Shown in pieces: positions 42,920 to 54,917 of a DNA stretch of 64,000 nucleotides. The notes beneath the pieces are model-generated. The model ran no database searches. It saw only the letters and a list, made by a program, of their open reading frames with translations, and had not been told where the DNA came from. This stretch comes from Gigaspora rosea (taxonomy: Eukaryota; Glomeromycota; Glomeromycetes; Diversisporales; Gigasporaceae). The position numbers and the translations under genes were made by a program. Each line of letters starts with the position of its first letter. The first letter of the stretch is position 1. Location: NCBI GenBank assembly GCA_003550325.1, contig QKWP01000247.1, positions 187,087-251,086 on the forward strand, in the 5' to 3' direction.

Positions 42920-45900
42920 AAAAAATTTTACGCGAAAATTTATTACAAAGCGAATTTTCACAAAAACAGCCTTTTTAACCAGCTTTGTATTTATAATTAA
43001 GTACGTAGAAAATTACGAAATTCATGTATTTAATTATAAGCCAAAAGTATATTAAAAAGGCCATTTTTTTGAAAATTAGCTTCCGAATTTACCCTTGATA
43101 GTTACCAACCCATTTCTCAATGCCCAACCCATCCTAAAACACCTGAATATTTCAACAAACGATAAAAGTACTTCTTTCTATAGCTTAGCGTAGCTCTTTT
43201 ATTAAGTTTTATTGGTTTTTTAACTTGTCTAGGCGTCAAAAAGGCTCTTTTGTTAGTTGTAACAAGTACTTCGTTTGTTAGTTTTTCAACGTTTACTTAG
43301 GAGCAAATTTTTATGTAACAGTTTATCGAAAAAAGACCCAATTACGCCGATCCGCTGATATGATTCTTATGTGCCATGCTATATTATTGCAAAAGTATCT
43401 AGACCTCTGGTAAAGTTCTAGAAGCAGGAATACAAAAAAATTTTAAAAAGATTAGATAACAATAAATTACAATTTTTATTAAATATAACATTATAAAACA
43501 AGTTTTTACTTTTTTTATATGCAAACTTATACCAAGAATCTGATAGTTAGCTATTTTAATTTACCAATTATATTTTCTATTTGCTTGTGCAACTTTATGT
43601 AAAAAGTAGTAATCTATTTTTTATATTATTCTAAGCACATTTTAAAAAAAATAAATTGTACATATTGTAATAAACTAGCAAAGACTAAGATAATAAGTTT
43701 TCAAACCTTTATAATTTTTTTATAAAGACTTATTATAGTCAAATATCAAGTATATAATAGGATAGATATAAATTAGAATTTAAATATAAAATTTATTATA
43801 AATTCATTATATACATATCTAATTGTAATAAAAAGCTATTATAGAGTCTGTTTATTTTGTTATAATTTAAAGCCACAATTATATAATTAGGGTGCGGGAC
43901 AGGCCGGGCTAAGCCCAGAAACTTGCGGGCCAGGCTGGCTTTGGTTCAGTTCGGGCCTATAATTTTTGAGCCCGCTATTGTTTGGGAAAACACAAATCAG
44001 GCTTGTTAATTATCGGGCCGGGCTCAGGCTTTATAAAAAAGCCTGATCAGGCCTGACAATACCCGGTAAACTTATGCAGAAAGATGATAAAAAACTAAGT
44101 AAAATGTAGTAACACTTATTACTTAGTATCATTCGAAGGTTTCTTGGTCACATGGCTTGATCATAATCATCGAACCACGGGAAATTTATTGAGAGTATGA
44201 GTGTAGCAATTAACCTGCCATACAATACCATCATGAGAAATTTATTACAAGCAACACAAATCCTGCATAAAGATCACAAGCTGACTTCAGAAGCAGGAAT
44301 TTGATCAGGGGAAGATTAAGAATAAAAGAGTAACAATGAGAGCAGTACATGCTTGGTGCAATAAATTGGGTATCAAAAGAAACAGGTAAGCATGAACCCT
44401 GGTATTGAAAAGCGAAATTTTCATCGCCCACCAGCCTACCCAAACAGAAAGGCATGTGATTCCATCATTTCTTCATTTGCTTTGCCAGGAAGAAATGACT
44501 CTACTGGCAATTACGATTGCTTTTGTCGCGAGATGTCACCTCTGGCATAAATCATCTGCTGGCATAGTCCAAACAGTGAATGAATACTTTTCGATAGCTA
44601 CTAATGCTAATTAGTAATTATTAATCCAAATTAACATTAAAAAGACTTTCCTTTATAGTATTATAAGAACATCAAAATAAGCGTATATCAACACTAATTA
44701 GTAATTTCATGACTTCCTTTATAAGTGTTATAAGAACATTCGAAGCAAGATTCGAATAATCAGGGAAAGTAACTCAGATTTTGTTCTTATTAGTACGTAC
44801 ACGTAAAGAATTAAGCTTCAGAAGCCAAGCGAGAGTGTCTGGTGTAGAGAATGTACAATTATAACTATTATCTGGAAAAAATATTAGGCAAATGTATAAA
44901 TACAGCATATTGTTAGTGTAAATAAAAATTTTAAAGTGATTTTTACGTTTACTATAATAACTATTTATACTATTTACACTATCTTATTAGATCGCGAGTA
45001 TTTAGAATTTAACATATAATATTATTAGTATTATTTAATACTATAATACTATATATTAACTCAGTATGACTTAATATTTTGTAATTGTTTTTCTGAAAAT
45101 ACCTTTGTTTAAATACTAATTATATACGTAATTAATTGTATTTACCTTTAGAATAAATAATTCAATATAATATTTATAGAAAATGGACAATGGTATGCTA
45201 ATACTGTACAACCTAAATTAGATATATTAGATTCGAATTAACTTTTATTTATTATATAGAAATACAAAGCATTTATTCTGCGAGAGAAAGCCCTGAAACA
45301 CTAACTGTTAACAAAAATTCTGAGGCAAATACTGTTGATGAGAGCCATGAAGTAACTATTACTAACAAAAAACGTAAAACATACAAAGAACCATTTTGGG
45401 TGTTCAAAGAAGAACACTTTATACCTAACCCTTCAAAAAGTATAAATTTTGCTTATTATTTATAATTTTCTATTATTAGTTAATATTTATAAAATATAAT
45501 TTTTTATATAGTTGGTTATGCATTGCAAAAACAATTTAAAGTATAAAAGTGAATCAGGAACTAGTTCCTTAATTCAGCATATGAAAACCACGAAATGTAA
45601 AAAGTATCTTAAAGTTGATGAATCACAACAAGTATTAAAATTAGATACATCAGGTCTTACTACATACAGATTTTCTCAAGGAAGAAGTCGTGAAAACTTG
45701 TCAAATATAATTATAATGCATGGATACTCATTTCGTATGGTCGAACATGAAGGATTTCTAATGTTCATTAACAACTTACGGCCAGAATTTAAAATAATGA
45801 GTGAGCGGAAATACGTGAAGATTGCAGTAATATTTTTAGTGATCTTAAAGAACAGATGCATACAATGATACAAGAGGCACCCAAATATTTGAGTTTTACA

Positions 45901-48037
45901 ACTGATTTATGGACATCGATTCAAACTGTTGGATACATGGTAGTTACATGTCACTTTATCGACAGAGAATGGAAACTTCAAAAAATAATTTTAGCGTTTA
46001 AGAAAGCTCCTGTACCACATACGGGTATCACTATTAGTGAAACGCTTTTTAACTGTTTCAATGATTGGTAAATATTTTAAACCTTAAATAAATATTAAGA
46101 GGTAAATCGCAGTTAAAGGGCATAAAAAAATAGTAGTAGAATTATTAGTCATATCGGTGGATTTGCAGAATTAGGTTTATATGGGTTTGTAAAACAATTT
46201 AATTCTGTATCGCTATTGTTAATTGCTCCTTGAATACAACCATGATAAAAAGTCACGAAAATTTAAATTCATTTTACAAATTTAGATAAACTCAATTCTG
46301 CAGTTTTTTTCGTGACTATATGAATTTTACTTACTATTAGAAACTTTAACATAGAATTTTTCATCAAGTTTTATATCCTTTAGCTACAATTTATTGCAAA
46401 TTTTATAATTGTAAAAATACCAACTATTACTAAAAAAGTATGAATAAACTACTAGGGGTATTACGTCAAAAATATTGGCCATTATTACTAATAACGTGAC
46501 CAGTAATGATGCTGCAATAGCTAATATAAAACGTAAACTTGAGAAACAGAATATGCTTAACGCTAATGGATATTTATTACACCAATGCTATTGTGCCCAC
46601 ATAGTGAACCTTATAGTTAACGACGGTCTAAAAAAAGTTTAAAGTATCATATGCAAAATTTGAGAATGTGTAAAATGGATTGATGGTTCACAATGTAGAC
46701 TTCAAAATTTTGAAGATGCTATAATCGGGTGTGGTAATAAACTTGTATCAAATCGGCGACCAACTCTTGATGTACCCACCCGTTGGAACTCTGTATACCT
46801 AATGCTTATGTCTACTATTCCTTATAAAGATGTGTTTGAGCATCTCGCACTGCGAAACACAAACTTTGGGCAAATTATACCTTCCGATGAAGACTGGAAA
46901 AAATCTAAAAGCATCTGTTATTTTCTAAAACCATTTTACGAAGTCATTTTTTTTTTGCTTAAATGTATCTTTATTTGAGTGCCATCAAAGAAAAATTTTA
47001 GCAAATATAATTGAAAGCCTAATAACAGCTTTTCCTTTGACAATACTCATTATAACATTAAATTTCATATACTGTGCTAACGGCTAACTTATTAATTATT
47101 TTATAGTTACGAATCTTATTTCAGGAAGCACATATTCCATGGCTAATATTTTTTTTCCTCATGTGATAAAAATTAAACTACATCTTGAACGAAATGCTGT
47201 TAATCTGAATTCATTTATTTGTCAAATAGTAGTATCGATGCAGTCTAAATACAACAAATATTGGTCAGATATAACCGACATGCATTGCATTGCTTCTATT
47301 ATGGATCCTTGCTATAAAATGTCTCTATTAACTCACATATATAAGCAAAAAATGCACTTATCAAATATTGAAGCAGAGGAAATGATAGATTCTATTAAAA
47401 CAAGGTATGTTAGGCTATACAAAATAAATTCTTTTGTTTTTAAATAATAGATAGATATTCTTTTTTATTGCGGTTGCAAAATTATATGAAATAAAAAAAA
47501 AGTAATCAACAGTTAGCAATTTTACATGTAATTTTGCAAACTGCAATAAATAAAAACTTTACTAACGATCATTTCATTAACAGTTCATTTAGCTAATATC
47601 ATGCAATATTGGCTAAATGAACTTTCAGTAAAATTATTGTCAGTAAAGTGAGTACCAAAAATAACAGGTAATCACAGTTAGGTTAATTAAAGATTTTTAT
47701 TAATTATACTATTACTTTTTATAGAGCTATAGAGATTTATAAATTAGAATATGCGCCAAATGAAGATGTTTTTAATAATTCTCACAGTTTTTCTAGTACT
47801 ATTTCTGAAGAAGACGAACTAATGAAAGGTTTTGATCTTTTTATTGCAGAAAATTCTGCTAATGTCACGAATAAAAAGGATGAATTTGAGCGATATCTTA
47901 CTTACCCACTTCTTCCACGTTCAGAGTCATTTAATATCTTAACTTGGTGGAAAGAAAATGAATCAAGATATCCTTCTGTTTCAGCAATGGCAAGAGATAT
48001 TCTTGCAGTTCCAGTTGCTTCAGTTGCTTCGGAATCA

Positions 48038-48362
48038 GTAAGCAAAGCGTCACTAGTTGAAATAAAACATATTAGACAAATTTAGTAGCTTTTTTAGTCC
48101 CAATATGGCACTGATTAATGGCTCGAATCATGTCATTTTCAGGTTAATATCGGAACTTATAGAGCTATTCTTAAAATTATATGAACTATCAGGTATCTGA
48201 TATTTTACTTATCAGATCCGATATGAATCTGGAAATGGCACAATTAGAGCTATTAATCAGTGCCATATTAGGACTAAAAAAATAATAATGTTTGACTAGT
48301 GCTTGTTTTATATTCCTACGAATATAATATATATGGGCTAATTCATAACTTGTTAATTGTAG
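48038..48362 (+). other. Intron within the hATC domain, host to a foldback element
   Basis: Donor GTAAGC and acceptor TTGTAG are consistent with exon phase and with the conserved hATC motif on both sides. The intron contains the inverted repeat 48091-48280. Confidence 0.65.
48091..48280. mobile_element. 190-bp foldback MITE
   Basis: Arms of about 64 bp start TTTTTAGTCCCAATATGGCA and end with its near-complement TGCCATATTAGGACTAAAAA. Inserted in the hATC-domain intron. Confidence 0.75.
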
Positions 48363-50257
48363 GTATTTAGCATAGCCAGAAGAATTGTTGACAATTATAG
48401 ATCAAATCTTACCCCAGAAACTATCGAAACATCAATCTGTGGTCAAGATTGGTAGAGAATTGCAAAGGAATGAGGCTGGACAAGAAATAGCATATCATCT
48501 AGTTAAAAGCTGTAAATTGTCACTTTTTTCTTTTTTTTTTTGTTAAAATTTTTATATCGATTATTTGGAAATTTTGTATACTTGGGTAAATAATTTAGTG
48601 CTAAATTATTTTGCATTTTTATTGTAATTTAATATTAATAATATTATTTACAAATATTTGAAGATATTTCATGAGTGAAGTAAAATTTACAATATTGCAG
48701 GATAAATCTATGCCGATTTCAGAATTTAATTTCGAATATGTAGACACTTTGATTAAACATTAAAATTAATCAAAAATTGAAAAATTAATAAAATACTGTA
48801 TTTTTGTAAATTGTGTATAAATTTCGATACTAATTACGCCCGAAATCTCACCACAAATCAGAGAATAGTTAAATTTTAGTAATGCAAAAATTTTATATAA
48901 ATGTGCAGGCCGGGTATAGTTTTAAATAAGGCCCGGCCCGGTTTTATTTCACGGGCTTTTTTTTCATAGGCCAGGCTCGGGCTCACAAATAATTTTCGGG
49001 CTAAGTTTTGGGTCTAAGCAGACCCGGACCTACTTGGCCCGTCCTGCACTCTATATATAATATTAAGTATCTGCAACAACATATGCAAGTGAATTTTATG
49101 AGTACTTTTTGATATGTTTATTGATCAAATTAGAAATTAGATTCTAAACATACTATATTTTAATCAAAATTTAAATAAAATTTTATATTACAATAAAAAC
49201 AATTTTTGCTAATATCCAAAACAATATTTACAAAATAATATCAAAATTTTTCTGAGTTCTAACCAGAAGTCTAGTTATTTTTGCAGTAATATAATTGTTA
49301 TATATGTGGCATATTCAGATCAGGAATTAGAGATTGATTTTTTTTGATTGGCTGATATAAGTCAATTGTTCAAATATCTTATTTATATATTTTAATTTTT
49401 GAGAAAATAACATTTTACTAACAAAATAATTACTATAAAAACAAATTTTAGCTCTAATAAACATAAATATTCACTGCTAAAATTAATTCAAAATAATTAA
49501 TCTTTCAAGAACTTTACTTAGAAAGAATATTTTTACTATAAACTACTGTTTTCCTTCTCTATAAGGGGCATGCCATTTATTACGTAATTTCTACCATACA
49601 TACATGGGGTAGATCTGTGATTACTTTATACAATATAGCTAATTGACCAATAAGAATGCAATATTTATATATATATACATACATTGACCAATAAGAATGC
49701 AATATTTTAGATATATATATATACTATATAGGGTGGCTTAGAGTGATAGGTTAAAAATTTACAAATTTTTATCGCAAATAGTTTTTAGATATATTTTCGA
49801 TTATTTCTTATTCGCTTCAAACTTTCTTTATCATTATATTGATATTTTAGTATATAGTTAGATTTAGATTTAAATATAATACTTTTTTTTAAAACACACC
49901 TAGTGAACTAGCGTATAGATCAAGATGAACTCATTTTATTTAACTTACAATTTACTCACGGATCCTTTTAATTATAAAATAACAGCAACACGTTTCCAAA
50001 TTTGAGTTCTCAAAAGCACATTGAATTATAGTTTTAACACATTATAAGGCTAGTAAGTAAATTTTTATTTAAAGATCTTTGAAAATTTATCACTAACACT
50101 AATCAAGACTTCAGGACTTGATATAAATTTAAAGGGGATAATTAACGTGTAACTAACCGTTAAATCGATTCATCCAATACCGTATCAATATGCAAGTAAT
50201 TATTTAAATTTTTTTCCTAATTTATAATATACTAATTCTTTTACGTTGTGGCGAAGA

Positions 50258-52442
50258 CTACTCAACGTCGGATTGTACTTCACGTGTAGTTATTTGGTCT
50301 ATTAAATCTTCTCTATACTCAATTAATACTGCCACGTCTTTAGCAACTTGGAGATTTGATTTGTTGCATGCTAAAGCTTGTGTTGGACGTCGGCCACGTT
50401 TTACCGAATGTTGATAGCGTTTATGTTCTCCTATGAACTTTAAAGTGGGATAATATTTATCGCACTTGTTACAACTCAGGCGTTGGTGCATTTCAAATGA
50501 AATCGACGGACAACAACGATCATAAAGTGGAATTTTTAACTTATCAAAATATTGAAGAGCATGTATCGGATCAATGAAATGCCCGTTTTTGTCTTTGGTA
50601 ACAGGAGGGAGGAATCCTTTATTTTGATCTAATAGAAGGGCAGCGTCAGGGGCTCTATATTCATTACAACACCGGCGATTCTTATATTTCTTTATATCTA
50701 TTGAGTAACGACATAACTGGGCATGGTTCTCAATCAATTTCCATGTCAAAGGCTCAACATCCAAGAACGGTTGACTTCTTTGATTAATACATTGTGTTTT
50801 TACAGGTTTTCTATGAATATCGTCCTTACTCCAAATATCGCACAACGACTTTCCTGAAAATTCAAAGTTATGTCGAGCTAATTCTTCATCTTTAACATTT
50901 CCTTGAGTATCTAAATGTGAACCATACTCATCTACAGGTAGCGTAATACTGGCAAGCTTTTCAGAGAGAGAAGACATAGCACGTTCTATGGGATTGTAAG
51001 CACTCTGGCCCGGGCATGTATACGAACAGTTAAGTAATCAAGGTCAAGAACACGAAATAGGTTACAGTATTCAGTTATATTTTTAAAATGTCTAGGATTC
51101 TCATCTGGTCCTCCGTCAACAAGGAGGACCAAAATTGGTTTAACTTTGTCTTGTTTTAGTAGAGTGGAAGCAAATTGTTGATCCAAAAAAAGGTTTAATA
51201 AATCCGCCATGTGGGTTGATGATGATGTACCTATGAAGTATTCTGGCCTAACTAATATAGCAAGTTGACCTGTACGAAGATTGACATCTGAGTTTGTTGG
51301 ATCAATAAGAAGATACACTGAAGGTAAAAGTTTCATTTTATTTCCTTTTACAAAATCGTGGTCTTCAACTGTAACGGGTTCATTTATTGATTGAATACTT
51401 TTAAAGGTATGGCCTACTGCAGGAATACCCAAGCCAATTTTGGCTTTGTCGTCTTGAGAGATAATAGTAGTTTCGTCTGCAAAAACTTCTGCAAATACTC
51501 TGGCAGCTTTGACAGACGCCAAGCAGTAATGCTCATCAACGTGTTGCTTCATATCTGTTCTACTTACAGATGCAAGGCCAACCTTTGCTGGATGATGATG
51601 ATGACGTGCAGCGAAAGTATGTTAGTGCCGAGGTTCCATATAGGTAGATAAACATTGACGAGAAAGGTATATATTATATCTCTCCTCCAATGCTTTACAT
51701 AAATGCTTAATAGTATGAACCTTAATAACGGTTTTTTTCTTTTTGCATGCGCTGCGCCAAATTCAACACAGTCGTGGATTTTGTTCCAAAGATCTGGGTA
51801 AAGGATTGCTGCAGGTGGTCTTCCGGGTTTGTTATATTGCTCAACTATTCCATCTTCATTAATTTGTTTCTTCTTCTTCGCTCTAAATCTTGCCTGTGCT
51901 TCAGCACGGTTTTTAAGCTTTCCTAATTTTTTTTCATTTTCTTTTATTAATTTTTTTTCTTTGATTTTTAACAAAATTGAATTTTTAAAATCCTGGTCTG
52001 ATATAAGTAGACAAGATTTTTCATATTCCACGATTTGTTGCATTGCTTCTTGGATTTTTGCAATAGCATCATTTTGTGCTATTGCGTTCTTTGCAGTAAC
52101 ATTTGTATTAATAGATGGTTGAAGAGAACTCAGCATTGAAATTGAAACATGACTGGAATTAATTGGTGACGGTCTCATTATTCTTTGATATGAACGGGTT
52201 ATATGAGGTTCAGTGGCCAAGTATGCACGTATTTTTTCATGAATGACAGTTTTATTTTGTTCCTGAATTTCTTTCCAAGCTGCTCGCGCATCGCTTAATA
52301 ACTTTCTTTTGTTTGGAGTGAGAGTACAACGTGTTGCTTGCATATAGTAAGCATACGCGTTACAAAACTCCTGGTACAAATCAGAGGGCGATTTGTAAAA
52401 TAATTGTTTATCGAATTTAGGTTTCGTTAAAAAGCTTTGCAT
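50258..52442 (-). pseudogene. DDE-type transposase-like protein with zinc finger, broken
   Basis: Segment 1 (52442-51564) holds charged and coiled-coil regions and PGRPPAAILYPDLWNKIHDC. Segment 2 (51552-50986) holds ISQDDKAKIGLGIPAVGHTF and LVLLVDGGPDENPRHFKNIT. Segment 3 (50977-50258) holds NPIERAMSSLSEKLASI, GSHLDTQGNVKDEELARHNF, and a C2H2-like finger (LSCNKCDKYYPTLKFIGEHK). The two Asp motifs plus NPIER fit a DDE triad. Lesions: a frame change in the A-run near 51745, a TAA in place of a sense codon near 51633, and a missing C in GCCCCGGGCC near 51010, just before the catalytic Glu. Superfamily unresolved. Confidence 0.65.
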
Positions 52443-52885
52443 ATTTTAATATTCAAAAATGGCAGAGCGATGGTAAATAATTATTTATTTTATTATATAT
52501 ATTTTATTTTCATTATTTTCACCGCGGTGATCAAGGTAATTGTATTTTAGATTGGCACTTAGATTAATGCTATTCATGTATAATTTTGGGTATCTTGTTT
52601 ATTATTTAAATAATATACCCCACCAAATCTTTTAGATTCAATTTTCAAACTGAATGATCCGACCAAGATAGGAATTAGGTTCTCAGAATCTTAATAAGAA
52701 CCATGTAGACGTGATTACATTCACATTTTATTCTGGAATATCGAGTTTTTTCAAACTATTATAACTTTATTGGGACTAATTCGATCTATATTATCAGCAC
52801 TTCCAGTCTAAAGGCATATTTATTTCTTGTTTGAAAAAATTTATAATATTTATTTTTTTTTGTTGGTTTACGTTGAACAAAATAG

Positions 52886-53008
52886 AATTAACCAGGACAG
52901 CTCCCAAAGTATCGGTTACCTGACCGTCATGTGGTGCTATCAATAAGATATATTAATTGGTCGCATTCTGGTTGATAGCCAACATTTTGGGGCCTGCCCT
53001 GGCTAATT
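52886..53008. mobile_element. 123-bp MITE
   Basis: AATTAACCAGGACAGCTCCC matches the complement of the right end (AATTAGCCAGGGCAGGCCCC). A smaller GCTATCAA/TTGATAGC pair sits inside. Nested in the 49564-54787 element. Confidence 0.6.
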
Positions 53009-53460
53009 TATATTAGACATAGTCGTCATCTTATGATATTATTAATTTTATGGATTTGGTTGGTGATTTAATAAAGTTTAGTCTATTCTGTTGTACAAAC
53101 CCAAACAACTTTTGACTCAGAATAATTGCAATTCCCAGTTTTTTTATGTTTAAATTTAAAATTATAGATACGTATGTTGTAAGTGGGAACGGGATAGTTC
53201 ATTAAGGTTAGGGTACGGGTATGCTGTTAACCTTAAGAGTTTTCACCTTTTTGCCTATAACTTTCGACCCATAGAAGTTAGGAAGATGAAACAACTACCA
53301 TTGGATTCAGCTCATCGAGACGCTTCTAATGAGCTATAGATCATGTGATTCTGATCACGGGATCACAAGATCGGAAGACATTTGTGTTGAACTATTAATA
53401 GAACAAGATAAACAAATATCTTAACCTTATTAGGCAATAATACTGCGTTCAAAATCTTAC

Positions 53461-53592
53461 GAATCTAAAGGATCTAAAGGATCTAAAGGATCTTAAGGAT
53501 CTAACATATCTTTTATATCTTTCATATCTTTCATATCTTTTATATATATTTTATCTTTTATATCTTTTATATCTTTTATATATAACATATCT
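53461..53592. repeat. Compound nonanucleotide microsatellite
   Basis: Four units of GGATCTAAA-type followed by repeated ATATCTTTT/ATATCTTTC units, 9-10 bp period. Confidence 0.8.
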
Positions 53593-53936
53593 ATTAGTTT
53601 CGCATTACCTTTAGTACTATAAATAGTTTTTAAATTGAATTTGTATATCTTTATTGTAATAATTTATACATGTAATTTCTCTATAAATACACTGCTTTCT
53701 GCCCTCTGGGAAGTGCAGTGTCTTCATACACTGGAATATAATAAAGATACAATTCTTAGTATCCTCATATACTATTAATTGTTTGCCTCTTTGCCTTAAT
53801 ACATAAATCACTCAAAAACCTCTTTGTTAAGTCCCATTTGGACGCCATAAACCCTAAAGATGTCAAGTTATAGTCGTCATACTATAATCAGCAGTCTCCT
53901 GAAGTTCCGGAAGAGGTGAATTTCCAGGTTGACAAT

Positions 53937-54090
53937 GCATAGGTGTCTAAATTATTTTTTAAAAAAAGTAATTTTGCCAAACATTATTAAAGTATCTAAA
54001 ATTAATTTTGCCACTAAATAAAGAAAATTGATTTCGACAGACTAAATGTCGAAATAATTTATTAAGAGGAGTAATTTAGACACCCATGTA
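53937..54090. mobile_element. 154-bp MITE
   Basis: TGCATAGGTGTCTAAATTA and the complement of TAATTTAGACACCCATGTA are inverted, 17/19. An internal hairpin ATTTCGACA/TGTCGAAAT lies at 54032-54056. Confidence 0.6.
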
Positions 54091-54917
54091 TAGATACGGG
54101 TGTACATATGAAAAATTAATTATAACGTATATAATTCCGTTATATGGATAATCGTATATACTATAAGGGGTGTTTTGGGTGACGGTCTTGTTAAAATACC
54201 ACAAGTGTTCTTTATTATTACCGGTATTCTTATTATTATGGACAGGTCCGACGAATTGTTTAGAGAATTAATATAGCATGTTCAGAAGTATAAATACAAT
54301 CAATTCCTATATTCAAGTAATTCATTGCTTATGCCAAGATTTAAACCCTTCCCACCCTGCTCAATAATTTCCCTTTACTTTGACGTAAACCAGTAATTAT
54401 TTTTCTTTGTCGCCACGAATGTTTAAAAATATATGCTTACTATGGCTAACTGAATTAAGCCAAGAAAAAAAAGATTTTATCTTTGAATTTCAAAGGGCTA
54501 TAGAAGCTTTTCGATACCAGGTTTTAGGAGAAAGCCAGAACTGAATAGAATATTTGAATGACGAGTTAGAGATTATTCAAGGTGAACTGAGGTGTTTTAC
54601 ACGCAGTCTGCACTATATATTCTACTTCGTGTATATGCTATACCCGATTGATCAATAATTATATTATTATTACATGCTATTACCTGATTGGCCGATAATT
54701 TTAATATACTATATATATGTATCACACCATACATGGATAGGGTAGGCTACTAATAAAAATTAATTACGTAATAAATGGCTTGCCCCTAATCATGCAGTCC
54801 ATATCACACAAATTGTGTAATTATATGAAGGTTTTATTATGATGTGCTTATAAAGAGGTTTTTTTTTTCAAAACGCATCTAAGCGTACTTTATTTATATA
54901 CATATTAATTTACAAAA

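Larger units (their letters stand above)
41216..43405. mobile_element. TIR element interrupted by the Tc1-like transposon
   Basis: GGTCTAGACACTTTTGCAAT at 41216 and the complement of ATTGCAAAAGTATCTAGACC at 43405 are inverted, 19/20 matching. The Tc1-like element lies directly inside the left end, and the N gap hides part of the interior. Confidence 0.6.
45288..48455 (+). pseudogene. hAT transposase, multi-exon, frameshifted
   Basis: Recognisable in order: a BED-finger-like segment (SGTSSLIQHMKTTKC, 45500-45600); the catalytic N-terminal block (LSFTTDLWTSIQTVGYMVVT, 45890); TNNVTSNDAAIANIKRKLEK (46470); CAHIVNLIVNDGL; RPTLDVPTRWNSVYLMLMST (46760); MHCIASIMDPCYKM (47280); and the hATC dimerisation domain (WWKENESRYPSVSAMARDIL, VPVASVASES). 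Splicing GAATCA to GTATTTAGC across 48038-48362 restores SVFSIARRIVDNYRSNLTPE and QDW, ending TAG 48453-48455. Introns interrupt the gene elsewhere. A frameshift near 45805 and probably another near 46950 make this copy inactive. Confidence 0.8.
43888..49053. mobile_element. Complete hAT element with 8-bp TSD
   Basis: The ends TAGGGTGCGGGAC and (complemented) TAGAGTGCAGGAC are flanked by TATATAAT on both sides (43880-43887 and 49054-49061). Subterminal regions are rich in GGGCCGGGC/GCCCGG motifs in both orientations, as in many hAT elements. It encodes one intron-containing, now broken transposase on the plus strand. Confidence 0.92.
49564..54787. mobile_element. TIR element with DDE-like transposase, superfamily unclear
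   Basis: Ends AGGGGCATGCCATTTATTAC plus GTAATT, matched 25/26 by the complement of the right end. Subterminal repeats include GACCAATAAGAATGCAATAT twice on the left (49636 and 49685). It carries one broken transposase-like gene on the minus strand plus several nested repeats. No clear target duplication was found. Not one of the familiar superfamilies by TIR. Confidence 0.65.

Noticed and set aside
42544..43000. ORFs spanning the N gap
   Set aside because: Almost entirely N; artefacts of the gap.
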